A stretch of DNA of 64,000 nt from Bacteroidales bacterium (lineage in GTDB: Bacteria > Bacteroidota > Bacteroidia > Bacteroidales > WCHB1-69): assembly GCA_016290295.1 (NCBI GenBank), contig JAEETJ010000001.1, forward strand, positions 62,001 through 126,000. Reading direction: 5' to 3'. How positions within the stretch are numbered: the first letter of the stretch is position 1; every line of letters begins with the position of its first letter. Below are positions 1-9,008 of the stretch, in pieces. The position numbers and the translations under genes were made by a program. The notes under the pieces were generated by a model. It made no database searches. It was not told the DNA's origin and saw only the letters and a list, made by a program, of their open reading frames with translations.

Positions 1-315
1 GATATTAAAAGAATTGGCATTAGGTGCATAACGATAAGGCAATTCGTCAGAAACCTCATCGACACTGCCCATAGGGATTTCTTCTCCATTGGCAAAACGT
101 GTGGTCTTCAGATTTTGAATCATCCATACTTTGTTGCCTATTAAAACAGCATCATAAAAGTGCCCGTCAATATCCGACACTGCATTATACATAATGTTAT
201 CTTGCTGAGGAGTTCCTCCAGATGGAGACTGAGGCATATTGCTAAAAGGTGTTTCTTTCTTACATGACAAGAAAAAAAGGATAGACACCATGATCATCAA
301 ACATATTTTTTTCAT
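1..315 (-). CDS. FISUMP-domain lipoprotein, partial (3' end beyond left window edge)
   Basis: Not in ORF track because the stop lies outside the window. Reverse complement from 315 reads MKKICLMIMVSILFFLSCKKETPFSNMPQ...AVSDIDGHFYDAVLIGNKVWMIQNLKTTRFANGEEIPMG..., a lipobox (LSC) plus the DIDGxxYxAVxIGxxxWMxxNLxTT motif of the Fibrobacter succinogenes major paralogous domain. Confidence 0.85.
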   Translation of the reverse strand, partial: MKKICLMIMVSILFFLSCKKETPFSNMPQSPSGGTPQQDNIMYNAVSDIDGHFYDAVLIGNKVWMIQNLKTTRFANGEEIPMGSVDEVSDELPYRYAPNANSFNI

Positions 316-447
316 CGTAATAAATATTTACAATATGTCGTTGCAAATGTACATAAAAATCCATAGTCATTCACATCCGCTGAAAAAAAACATGCCACTA
401 TATAGAGCCGCCATTATATAAAGTCTTCACATTTCAACAAAAATCAC

Positions 448-456
448 TATTTTTGC
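448..456 (+). promoter_or_regulatory. Bacteroidota -7 box (TATTTTTGC) upstream of M20 peptidase gene
   Basis: Matches TAnnTTTGC, 23 nt before ATG at 479. Confidence 0.5.
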
Positions 457-478
457 TGAATCTAAAAATACCCACATC

Positions 479-1603
479 ATGAACTACACCGAAACACGAC
501 AACAATTTCATTCACTGGCAGAAGCGTCGGGACATGAGGATAAGACCGCAGAAGCCATCCTTCTCTTGCTAAAAGACTTTGCTCCCACCCAGATTCATAC
601 ATTTCCCGACAGTCACAATATCATCGCCGAATACGACTCGGAAGCAGAAGGTCCTACCCTGCTCCTCCGCGGCGACATGGACGCGGTGGGTGTGGACGAA
701 CACCTTGCCCTTCCCTACGCCTCCCGCACTCCGGATTATGCCCACAAATGCGGCCATGACGGTCATACCACTATATTGTTAGGCGTGGCGGAACAACTGC
801 ACTTGCACCCCATCAACAAGGGAAAAATACTACTGTTTTTCCAAGCAGCAGAAGAAACCGGCCAGGGCTGTGGGCAATTAATTCAAAGTGGCTTTCTGCA
901 ATCCTATAATATAGATATGGTATTTGCGCTGCACAACATTCCTGGCATTCCCCTCCATAGCATCACCTGCCGGGCGGGCAGCTTCACCTGCGCTGTTATC
1001 AGCTGCGAAATCAAGCTGGACGGACAGACATCCCATGCGGCAGAACCGGAAAAAGGAATTTCTCCTTTCCGTGCCGCCACAAGCATTACTGAACAATTGT
1101 TGGCACTCAGCCACAGCGATTTGCATAAAGACAACTACCAGATTATCACGCTGGTGGAATCCCATATCGGGGAAACGGCCTACGGCGTATCCGCTGGCCA
1201 TGGCGTACTGCGTTTCACCCTACGGGCCAAGAGTGAAGCCTTGTTGCAAGCCCTGAAAAACGATACCGAGTGCATAGTCCGCACGGAAGTTGCTAAAACG
1301 CCTGGCTTATCCTACGATATCCGCTGGTTGGAGTATTTCGCCGGTGGTCAAAACTCGGCAAAGGCTGTTGACATCGTACGGCAAGCAGCCTATGACAACG
1401 GATTAAACTACATCGAAAAAGACGTGCCCTTCACCTGGGGTGAGGACTTTGGCCTACTCACCCAACATTACCCCGGTGCCCTCTTCGGCTTGGGCAGCGG
1501 CACCGACACACCTCCACTCCACCACCAGGACTTCGACTTCCCCGATGAAATTATCGAAACGGGAGTGAAGATGATGGTATCAATTAGCAAATTAGTTAAT
1601 TAG
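479..1603 (+). CDS. M20 family amidohydrolase (IAA-amino acid hydrolase/hippurate hydrolase-like)
   Basis: RGDMDAV, HKCGHDGHTT, FFQAAEETGQG motifs. Confidence 0.9.
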   Translation: MNYTETRQQFHSLAEASGHEDKTAEAILLLLKDFAPTQIHTFPDSHNIIAEYDSEAEGPTLLLRGDMDAVGVDEHLALPYASRTPDYAHKCGHDGHTTILLGVAEQLHLHPINKGKILLFFQAAEETGQGCGQLIQSGFLQSYNIDMVFALHNIPGIPLHSITCRAGSFTCAVISCEIKLDGQTSHAAEPEKGISPFRAATSITEQLLALSHSDLHKDNYQIITLVESHIGETAYGVSAGHGVLRFTLRAKSEALLQALKNDTECIVRTEVAKTPGLSYDIRWLEYFAGGQNSAKAVDIVRQAAYDNGLNYIEKDVPFTWGEDFGLLTQHYPGALFGLGSGTDTPPLHHQDFDFPDEIIETGVKMMVSISKLVN

Positions 1604-1609
1604 CAAATT
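1582..1609. repeat. AATTAGCAAATTAGTTAATTAGCAAATT repeat (family A, copy 1) overlapping gene 3' end
   Basis: Near-identical blocks at 3092-3189, 8912-8947, 54151-54231. Confidence 0.85.
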
Positions 1610-1614
1610 TTCAC

Positions 1615-1623
1615 TACCTTTGC
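1615..1623 (+). promoter_or_regulatory. -7 box TACCTTTGC upstream of MutS-like gene
   Basis: TAnnTTTGC match. Confidence 0.5.
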
Positions 1624-1645
1624 ACTTCGAAAAAAATATCAATTC

Positions 1646-3106
1646 ATGGCTAATATCAAACAACATATAGAACAGCAAAGCGCTTTCAAATTCATGACCG
1701 ACGAATTGCAATTCGCTTCGGCAGTAGGTCGCAAAAAACTGATGCACAGACAATTCCTAACCAATCCATTCGAACTGAGAATGGAATTGGATATTCAGGA
1801 GGCCGTGTGCCAGTTTGCGGAAAAACATCACAACACCGCGGTGATGGCACAGCTGATTGAACAGCTCTGCCATGTGAACGATATCAGCCAATCGGTGGTC
1901 AACCTCATTGACGGCAATGTACTGGATGATATCCAGCTGTTCGAGGTCAAAAAATTCAGTCTGATTTCAGACAAAGTGTCAAAACTACTGATGGACAACG
2001 GTTTCGACTGGATTCCCTTCCATGATTTGACTTTGGTGATTGACACCTTAGACCCTGACAAAAACCGCCTGCCGCAATTCCATATCTATTCCTCCTACAA
2101 ACCTGAGCTGGCTGAAATCCGCCAAAAAATCGACCAAAGCACCGACGAGGAGGAAATTGAAAAATTGAAGTGGGAAGAGTCGCAAATGGAGGACAAAATC
2201 CGCACGGCACTAAGCAAAAGATTATCCATGAAAGCCTTGCAAATCCAGCAGAATCTGGACCAAATCGGCTATCTGGACCTGTTGCTGGCCCATGCCGAAC
2301 AAATTCGCAAATGGCAGCTGTGCAAACCCACTATCGTAGAGGATAAGAGCAAAACTACCGGATGTTGCTCGTGCTCTGCCGAAGAGAACAACAACACTCC
2401 AAGTGAAGCGAACAAATCCAGTAATATGGAGGGCAACAGCCGCTTTATCGGACTCTTCAATCCTCTGGTAAAGCATTCCACGGGCAATTTCCAGGCCATT
2501 GATATTGAACTGAAGCATGAGCCCACGCTTATTACAGGTGCCAATATGTCTGGTAAAACCGTGCTGCTTAAGACCATCGGCTTAGCGCAAACAATGTGCC
2601 AATTCGGCTTTTTCGTGCCCGCCGCCTCCGCTGAAATCGCTTTGGTTGACGACATTCTGTTCAGCATCGGTGACCAACAATCGGAAATGAATGGTTTATC
2701 TTCCTTTGCCGTAGAAATTCTCAATATCGATAAGATTATCAAAGCGGTGAAAGAAGAACAGCAGATTTTGGCATTAGTAGATGAATTGGCACGTACCACC
2801 AATCCCGAAGAAGGCAAGGCACTGGTTTCCAGTTTTATCCAGATTATGCAGCAATACCATACCGATGCATTGATTACCACACATTATGGCGGTCTGCAGT
2901 CCGATTGCCGCAGGCTTCGTGTCAAAGGTCTAAAAATTAAAAACAACGAAAAGAATATTACCCCGGAGAACATCAACCGCTACATGGATTACCAACTGGT
3001 AGAGACCACGCAGGACGATGTGCCGATGGAAGCCATCAGCATTGCCGAGATTTTTGGCGTGGATGAAGAACTTATCCTGAAAGCAAAAAAGAAATTAGCA
3101 AATTAG
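1646..3106 (+). CDS. MutS-family ATPase (MutS domain III/V-like; possible KamC-type aminomutase reactivase ATPase)
   Basis: Walker A TGANMSGKT, ABC signature-like SEMNGLSSFAVEI, Walker B LALVDELARTTNPEEG; lacks the N-terminal mismatch-recognition domain of MutS. Confidence 0.8.
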   Translation: MANIKQHIEQQSAFKFMTDELQFASAVGRKKLMHRQFLTNPFELRMELDIQEAVCQFAEKHHNTAVMAQLIEQLCHVNDISQSVVNLIDGNVLDDIQLFEVKKFSLISDKVSKLLMDNGFDWIPFHDLTLVIDTLDPDKNRLPQFHIYSSYKPELAEIRQKIDQSTDEEEIEKLKWEESQMEDKIRTALSKRLSMKALQIQQNLDQIGYLDLLLAHAEQIRKWQLCKPTIVEDKSKTTGCCSCSAEENNNTPSEANKSSNMEGNSRFIGLFNPLVKHSTGNFQAIDIELKHEPTLITGANMSGKTVLLKTIGLAQTMCQFGFFVPAASAEIALVDDILFSIGDQQSEMNGLSSFAVEILNIDKIIKAVKEEQQILALVDELARTTNPEEGKALVSSFIQIMQQYHTDALITTHYGGLQSDCRRLRVKGLKIKNNEKNITPENINRYMDYQLVETTQDDVPMEAISIAEIFGVDEELILKAKKKLAN

Positions 3107-3189
3107 TTAATTAGCAAATTAGCAAATGGATTTAATGTGCTAATTGAATTAGTGAATTAGTAAATTAGCAAATTAGTTAATTAGCAAAG
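3092..3189. repeat. Family A AATTAGCAAATTAG repeat (copy 2)
   Basis: Tandem degenerate TTAGCAAA/TTAGTTAA units; overlaps KKLAN-stop of the MutS-like CDS. Confidence 0.85.
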
Positions 3190-3196
3190 GATTAAA

Positions 3197-3276
3197 ACTC
3201 CCCTCGAATGCGTAGCATGAGACTCCCCTGATGCGAAGCATCACTCCCCTTGAGCACGAAGTGCGAAACTCCCCTT
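3197..3276. repeat. CTCCCC-hairpin array (family F, copy 1)
   Basis: Units ACTCCCCTCGA-ATGCGTAGCAT-GAG / ACTCCCCT-GATGCGAAGCATC / ACTCCCCTTGA-GCACGAAGTGC-GAA / ACTCCCCT. Confidence 0.85.
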
Positions 3277-3290
3277 ACTATCTCTTACGT

Positions 3291-5420
3291 TTATACATCC
3301 TTCATAGACAGCGTAATGCGCTTTCTGTCGATTTCCACGGCGACGACCTTAACCATCACCTTCTGATTCAGTTTCACCACCTCATTGGGATCTTTCACAA
3401 ATTTGTTGGCGATACGACTCACATGCACCAGTCCATCCTGATGCACACCGATATCCACAAAACAGCCAAAATTAGTGATATTGGTAACGATACCTGGCAG
3501 CACCATGCCTTCTTTCAAATCATTGATAGAGGTCACGGATTTGTCGAATTCAAACACCTCGTAATCCTGACGCGGATCACGGCCTGGCTTGTCCAATTCC
3601 TGCATGATGTCAGTCAAAGTTGGCATACCCACCTTATCGGTCACAAATTCCTTCAAATTAATTTGCTTACGCAAATCAGCATTTGCCATCAAATCGGCCA
3701 CGGTGCAACCTGATTTCTTCGCCATTGCATTGACCACAGCATAACTTTCCGGATGGACAGCACTGGCATCCAAAGGATTCTCCGCATCACGGATACGCAA
3801 AAAACCCGCAGCCTGCTCAAAAGCCTTGGCTCCGAAGCGAGGCACCATTTTCAAGGCATTACGATGCAGGAATGGTCCATTTTCATTACGGTAATCCACA
3901 ATATTCTTAGCCAAGGCAGGACCTACACCTGACACATAAGACAGCAGTTCTTTGCTGGCCGTATTAACCTCCACACCCACTTTGTTTACGCAGCTTTCCA
4001 CGGTTTCCTGTAAGCTTTCCTGCAAGCGAGTCTGATTCACATCATGCTGGTACTGCCCTACCCCGATGGATTTCGGATCGATTTTGACCAGTTCTGCCAA
4101 TGGGTCCATCAAGCGTCGGCCAATAGAAACTGCGCCACGCACGGTCACATCGTAATCTGGGAACTCTTCACGCGCCACATCAGAAGCCGAATACACCGAG
4201 GCACCGCTTTCGTTTACCACTACAGCCATCACGTCACGCTCAAAAGGAATATGGCGGACAAAATTCTCCGTCTCGCGCCCTGCCGTGCCATTGCCGATGG
4301 CTATAGCATCCACTTTATACTGCAATACCAAGCGTTTCAGCTTATCGGAGGCCAGCTTGTACTGAGCATGAGGCGGATGTGGATAAATCGTCTCGTTATG
4401 CATCAGTTTCCCTTGTTTATCAAGGATTACCAGCTTACATCCCGTACGGAAACCCGGGTCAAGTGCCAGCACGGTTTTCTGTCCCAAAGGTGGTGCCATC
4501 AGCAGCTGGCGCAGGTTGGTCACAAACACTTTGATGGCCTCTGTATCTGCTTTCTCCTTATAGAATTTACGCATTTCAGTTTCCATCTGGGGCTGCAGCA
4601 AACGCTTATAGGAATCAGCAATCGCCATAGATACCTGCTTAGCACAATCATTATCGGCACGCAGGTAATAATGCTCCATCATTTTGAGGGCACGCTCTTC
4701 ATCGGGAGCGATATACAGGCGCAGGAAGCCTTCCTCCTCTCCTCGCAACATAGCCAAAACACGGTGTGATGGTGCCTTCGCCAATTTCTCCGAAGCATTG
4801 AAATAGATACCATACTTTTCGCCCTCCTCTTCCTTGCCTTTCACTACTTTGGACGTGATAACCGAATATGTCTTGAAGCTATTGCGCAGCGACTCACGAA
4901 TATGGATATTTTCGCTGACCCATTCCGCCATGATGTCACGTGCCCCTGCCAAGGCCTCATCCGTGGTTCTCACTCCCTTTTCAACATCCACAAACTTGGC
5001 GGCAGTGGCTTTCACGTCGATAAAACCCTGACGCATAATCATTTTCGCCAAAGGCTCCAGTCCTCTCTCTATGGCCATAGAACCCTTTGTTTTCCGTTTG
5101 GGACGATAAGGCAAATAAAGATCTTCCAACTCACTCATCTTAAGTGCATTGTTTATCTTTTCTTCCAATTCGGGCGTCAATTTTCCTTGTTCTTTAATGG
5201 AATCGAGGATGGCAGCACGACGCTTGTCCAATTCTACCCACTTGGCATGCAAATCCCTGACTGCTGCAATCTGCACCTCATCCATACTGTCGGTCACTTC
5301 CTTACGGTAGCGGGCCACAAAGGGTATGGTAGCTCCGGATTCCAACAATTCCAGTGTGTTTTTCACCTGAAGTTCAGTCAGTCCCAATTCCTGGGAAATC
5401 AAAGCGGCGTAATTTTTCAT
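3291..5420 (-). CDS. tex: Tex family transcription accessory protein (S1 RNA-binding domain)
   Basis: VLALDPGFRTGCKLVILD, HHH region SYVSGVGPALAKNIVDYRNENGPF, C-terminal S1 domain GMVLPGIVTNITNFGCFVDIGVHQDGLVHVS; start chosen at MKNYAAL. Confidence 0.95.
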   Translation of the reverse strand: MKNYAALISQELGLTELQVKNTLELLESGATIPFVARYRKEVTDSMDEVQIAAVRDLHAKWVELDKRRAAILDSIKEQGKLTPELEEKINNALKMSELEDLYLPYRPKRKTKGSMAIERGLEPLAKMIMRQGFIDVKATAAKFVDVEKGVRTTDEALAGARDIMAEWVSENIHIRESLRNSFKTYSVITSKVVKGKEEEGEKYGIYFNASEKLAKAPSHRVLAMLRGEEEGFLRLYIAPDEERALKMMEHYYLRADNDCAKQVSMAIADSYKRLLQPQMETEMRKFYKEKADTEAIKVFVTNLRQLLMAPPLGQKTVLALDPGFRTGCKLVILDKQGKLMHNETIYPHPPHAQYKLASDKLKRLVLQYKVDAIAIGNGTAGRETENFVRHIPFERDVMAVVVNESGASVYSASDVAREEFPDYDVTVRGAVSIGRRLMDPLAELVKIDPKSIGVGQYQHDVNQTRLQESLQETVESCVNKVGVEVNTASKELLSYVSGVGPALAKNIVDYRNENGPFLHRNALKMVPRFGAKAFEQAAGFLRIRDAENPLDASAVHPESYAVVNAMAKKSGCTVADLMANADLRKQINLKEFVTDKVGMPTLTDIMQELDKPGRDPRQDYEVFEFDKSVTSINDLKEGMVLPGIVTNITNFGCFVDIGVHQDGLVHVSRIANKFVKDPNEVVKLNQKVMVKVVAVEIDRKRITLSMKDV

Positions 5421-5523
5421 TATCATTTGGATTTGAAATGAATGGCAAAAATACCAAAAAAAATTAGTATTTTTGCAAAATTTTATGCTGAACACAACGT
5501 TACTGTAAATAAAACACTTAAAA

Positions 5524-7398
5524 ATGCGAGAGAGACTTTTCCGATACAGTTTCTTCCTACTGACACTCTTATGCGTGCATAGTGTCATGGGACAAGGACA
5601 GAACTATGACGGATGTCTCAGTCATGCTCAGCTATATGAACTTTACAGTGGCAATGTGCAAAGCATGGGGCAGATGATGGGACGACAGCGTTTTTTCATG
5701 GTATCCAACGACGATAATGTCACTTTTATGTGGCGTGGCGATACTATCGTGATGAACCTATGCAATTGGCAATTCGCCCAAGGTTTTAATGACATCTATG
5801 TCAACGCCTTTTATCAAGATGGTTTTTACAACTTTGTGGAATACAACACTACCGCTGCCTGTGCCAACAAATTGCTGCAAGAATGCAAAGAGAAATACAT
5901 GGAACAGTATGATGAAAATGATGAATTTGAAGAAGAAAAAATCATATCAGACAGTCTTGATCTCTTCCCCATCATTAAAAAAACATCCCTCCAACTAACT
6001 TTTAACTTCAAAGAAGGATATCAGATTCTCTTCCCAGAAGAAAACTCCGGCAACGATCAATTCCTGATTCAAATTTACAATCCCGCCAATTTCAATCAGC
6101 TGATAAGTCTAAGCAAAACGCAGTTGGAGCAACAGCTTCTTGCAAGACAAATCAAAGAGCGAACCATACTCAAGAACATCGCCGCAGCTGATTCTTTGGC
6201 TCAATTAGAAGAATTTCCCGCCGCTATTCAATTATTGGAAGATGTTTATGACCTGCTACCCGACTACATTCACACTGTGGATACAAAATTAGGAGCCATC
6301 AAAAAACAATACAAAGAAAAGAAAATCCGAGCCTATATTGAAAAGGGAGATAAACTTTACAATGCCGGCGATTATAACGGTGCTTTAGAGATGTATTCCA
6401 ATGTTTTGAAAGAAGACATCAACAATAAAAACGCGAAAGAACAGATTGAGAATATAAACAGAAAATTAGACATTCTGCACCAACGTGGACAAATCACATA
6501 CGAATATCGTGAGAGCAATCCACAAAATTACAGAGATTTCAGCGAAGCACTTGAAAATGAGCTTAACCAGCTGGTGGACAACACAAATGATGGTACCCTT
6601 AACTTGTCCTACTCCATTATCTTTGACACGATGGGGGTTAACCAGTCTTTTTACAACATCCTCCACTTCAACACTGTGGCCATCGACAAGAACTTGCCCA
6701 TATTGCAAAGCCGCATGTCCAACCTTTTGGGACATAAATCTTTACAACCCAGTTCACGTGAAGACATATACATACGTTCAGCCTCCACTTTCAACATCAA
6801 TTTGGACTGGGACAGCTACGAGCAGCTGGTCGTGAAGAAACGCAAGAGAATAGTCAACCAATCCTCATATGCACTCAACCCGTTGATAGAAGATGTTTTA
6901 CATAACGATCCCAAGATGTATTTTGGGAAATATTATTTTAACATCAAATCCAAAAGCTGCAATGATCAAGCTTACCATGACATTAGCTTGACCAAATATA
7001 AAACCGTTGGTGGCGAAGCCTTTGTATATGGCCTCTTCCCCGGTTTAGGCACTTTGATTGCCACACAAGGGAAGGAAGGTGCAACATGTATGGCATTATC
7101 ACTTGTTTTTTACGGAGGAGCCATTGCTTCATACGTGTTGTACAAGGATTATAAAAAACAGTATGACGAGACCTCCTCGACACTCGATGAAAAAAACGCC
7201 AAAAATTTGAACACCAAGAAGGAAGTATGCAAATGGGCAGCCATTGGCGGGGTCAGCATCGGCGGCAGCATTCAGTTGGGTGGTATGATCAAGGCCATGG
7301 TAAGAGGCATACAAAACAAAAAGCACTCGAAAGAACTGCGTCAGGCTTTACAAAACGAGCCTATAGAAATCAAAAAGGAAAATATTCATATTCAATAA
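5524..7398 (+). CDS. Secreted TPR-containing hypothetical protein with C-terminal TM region
   Basis: Signal peptide, TPR-like [30 protein letters not shown]; hydrophobic segment near C-terminus. Confidence 0.7.
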   Translation: MRERLFRYSFFLLTLLCVHSVMGQGQNYDGCLSHAQLYELYSGNVQSMGQMMGRQRFFMVSNDDNVTFMWRGDTIVMNLCNWQFAQGFNDIYVNAFYQDGFYNFVEYNTTAACANKLLQECKEKYMEQYDENDEFEEEKIISDSLDLFPIIKKTSLQLTFNFKEGYQILFPEENSGNDQFLIQIYNPANFNQLISLSKTQLEQQLLARQIKERTILKNIAAADSLAQLEEFPAAIQLLEDVYDLLPDYIHTVDTKLGAIKKQYKEKKIRAYIEKGDKLYNAGDYNGALEMYSNVLKEDINNKNAKEQIENINRKLDILHQRGQITYEYRESNPQNYRDFSEALENELNQLVDNTNDGTLNLSYSIIFDTMGVNQSFYNILHFNTVAIDKNLPILQSRMSNLLGHKSLQPSSREDIYIRSASTFNINLDWDSYEQLVVKKRKRIVNQSSYALNPLIEDVLHNDPKMYFGKYYFNIKSKSCNDQAYHDISLTKYKTVGGEAFVYGLFPGLGTLIATQGKEGATCMALSLVFYGGAIASYVLYKDYKKQYDETSSTLDEKNAKNLNTKKEVCKWAAIGGVSIGGSIQLGGMIKAMVRGIQNKKHSKELRQALQNEPIEIKKENIHIQ

Positions 7399-7409
7399 AT
7401 TACAAGATA

Positions 7410-8933
7410 ATGAAACCAAGAGTACGCTTTGCTCCCAGTCCCACTGGACCGCTTCACATCGGTGGAGTAAGAACCGCTTTATACAACTATTTGTTCGCCA
7501 AGCAGAATGGCGGCACCATGATACTGAGAATCGAAGACACCGACCAGACCCGTTTTGTGGAAGGCGCTGAAGAATACATCATCGAGGCCTTCCAGTGGTT
7601 AGGCATCAAATTTGACGAAGGCGTTGGTATTGGCGGAAATTACGGTCCTTACAAACAGTCGGAACGCAAGCCCATGTACAAGCAATATGCCGATCAGCTC
7701 ATCAACAACGGCTGGGCATACTATGCTTTTGACACGCCTGAAGCATTGGAGCAGAAACGCAAAGAATACGAAGCCGAGAAAAAGACCTTCCAATATGATT
7801 GGCATACTCGTGAAAGCATGACCAACTCACTGACACTCAGTGCAGAAGAAGTTGAAAAACGCTTGGCTAACGGGGATGCCTATGTGATTCGTTTCAAACA
7901 TACACCCGACACAGAGATTTTGGTAAACGACATCATCAGAGGCGAGGTCAGAATTAATTCCAACATACTGGATGACAAAGTTTTATACAAATCAGACGGT
8001 ATGCCCACCTACCATTTGGCCAATATTGTGGATGACCATTTGATGGAGATTACCCACGTGATTCGTGGTGAGGAATGGCTGCCCTCAGCTCCCCTGCACG
8101 TGATGCTGTACAAGGCTTTTGGCTGGGAGGCTCCCCGTTTCGCCCACCTACCCCTGCTGCTCAAACCCGACGGCAATGGCAAACTGAGCAAACGCGATGG
8201 TGACCGCCTTGGTTTCCCGGTATTTCCGCTTCAATGGAAAGATCCTAAGAGTGGCGAGATTTCTTCAGGCTACCGCGAATCCGGCTATCTGCCCGAAGCT
8301 GTCATCAATATGTTAGCTCTGCTGGGCTGGAATCCAGGCAACGACCAAGAAGTTATGTCCATGGACGAACTGATTCAGCTGTTCTCTTTGGAGAAGATCA
8401 GCAAGGCAGGCGCTAAATTTGACCTCGAGAAGGCCAAATGGTTCAATCACCACTATCTACAAGCCTATCCTAACGAAAAGCTCGCAGAGAGCCTAAAATC
8501 GACCTTGCAAGACAAAGGTCTCGATGCCGACATGGACAAAATCATCCGTGTGGTGGCATTGATCAAGGAAAGACTGTATTTTATCAACGATTTATGGTCA
8601 CAGAGCTATTATTTCTTCGAAAGACCTACTGAATACAATGAGCAGGTCATCAAGAAGAGATGGAAAGAAGGCACAGCAGAGCATCTTATGCACATTGCCG
8701 GATTATTGACTGACACGGTACCATTTGATAAAACTGTTGCTCACGATAAAGTGATGGATTACATTCGTGGCAATGAACTGAACATGGGACAAATCATGAA
8801 CAGCTTCCGGCTGACCTTAGTAGGCGATGCCAAAGGTCCCGATTTGTTTGAAATCATTGACATCTTAGGCGTAGAGGAAACCGTTATCCGATTGAAGAAC
8901 GGAATCGAAGCAATTAGCAAATTAGCAAATTAG
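7410..8933 (+). CDS. gltX: Glutamate--tRNA ligase
   Basis: [47 protein letters not shown]. Confidence 0.97.
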   Translation: MKPRVRFAPSPTGPLHIGGVRTALYNYLFAKQNGGTMILRIEDTDQTRFVEGAEEYIIEAFQWLGIKFDEGVGIGGNYGPYKQSERKPMYKQYADQLINNGWAYYAFDTPEALEQKRKEYEAEKKTFQYDWHTRESMTNSLTLSAEEVEKRLANGDAYVIRFKHTPDTEILVNDIIRGEVRINSNILDDKVLYKSDGMPTYHLANIVDDHLMEITHVIRGEEWLPSAPLHVMLYKAFGWEAPRFAHLPLLLKPDGNGKLSKRDGDRLGFPVFPLQWKDPKSGEISSGYRESGYLPEAVINMLALLGWNPGNDQEVMSMDELIQLFSLEKISKAGAKFDLEKAKWFNHHYLQAYPNEKLAESLKSTLQDKGLDADMDKIIRVVALIKERLYFINDLWSQSYYFFERPTEYNEQVIKKRWKEGTAEHLMHIAGLLTDTVPFDKTVAHDKVMDYIRGNELNMGQIMNSFRLTLVGDAKGPDLFEIIDILGVEETVIRLKNGIEAISKLAN

Positions 8934-8947
8934 TTAATTAGCAAATT
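8912..8947. repeat. Family A AATTAGCAAATTAG repeat (copy 3)
   Basis: Encodes the last residues (SKLAN-stop) of gltX. Confidence 0.85.
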
Positions 8948-8954
8948 GGGATAT

Positions 8955-8988
8955 AAAAAAAGCTCGCTTAATGGCGAGCTTTTTTTGT
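8955..8988 (+). terminator. Rho-independent terminator after gltX
   Basis: AAAAAAAGCTCGC-TTAATG-GCGAGCTTTTTTT. Confidence 0.9.
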
Positions 8989-9008
8989 TTGTTTATTTGT
9001 CTTTATGA

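Noticed and set aside
239-421. 60-aa plus-strand ORF near left edge
   Set aside because: Antisense to the 5' end of the partial FISUMP lipoprotein gene (1-315 minus strand), which has a signal peptide and domain motif.
3197-3276. CTCCCC arrays as CRISPR
   Set aside because: Units are ~20-26 bp in total with hairpin 'spacers' that are self-complementary; same design at four unrelated intergenic loci in both orientations; no cas genes.
4044-4769. 241-aa plus-strand ORF and other ORFs opposite tex
   Set aside because: Antisense to the well-conserved tex CDS; composition (His/Ile/Leu-rich) typical of shadow ORFs.
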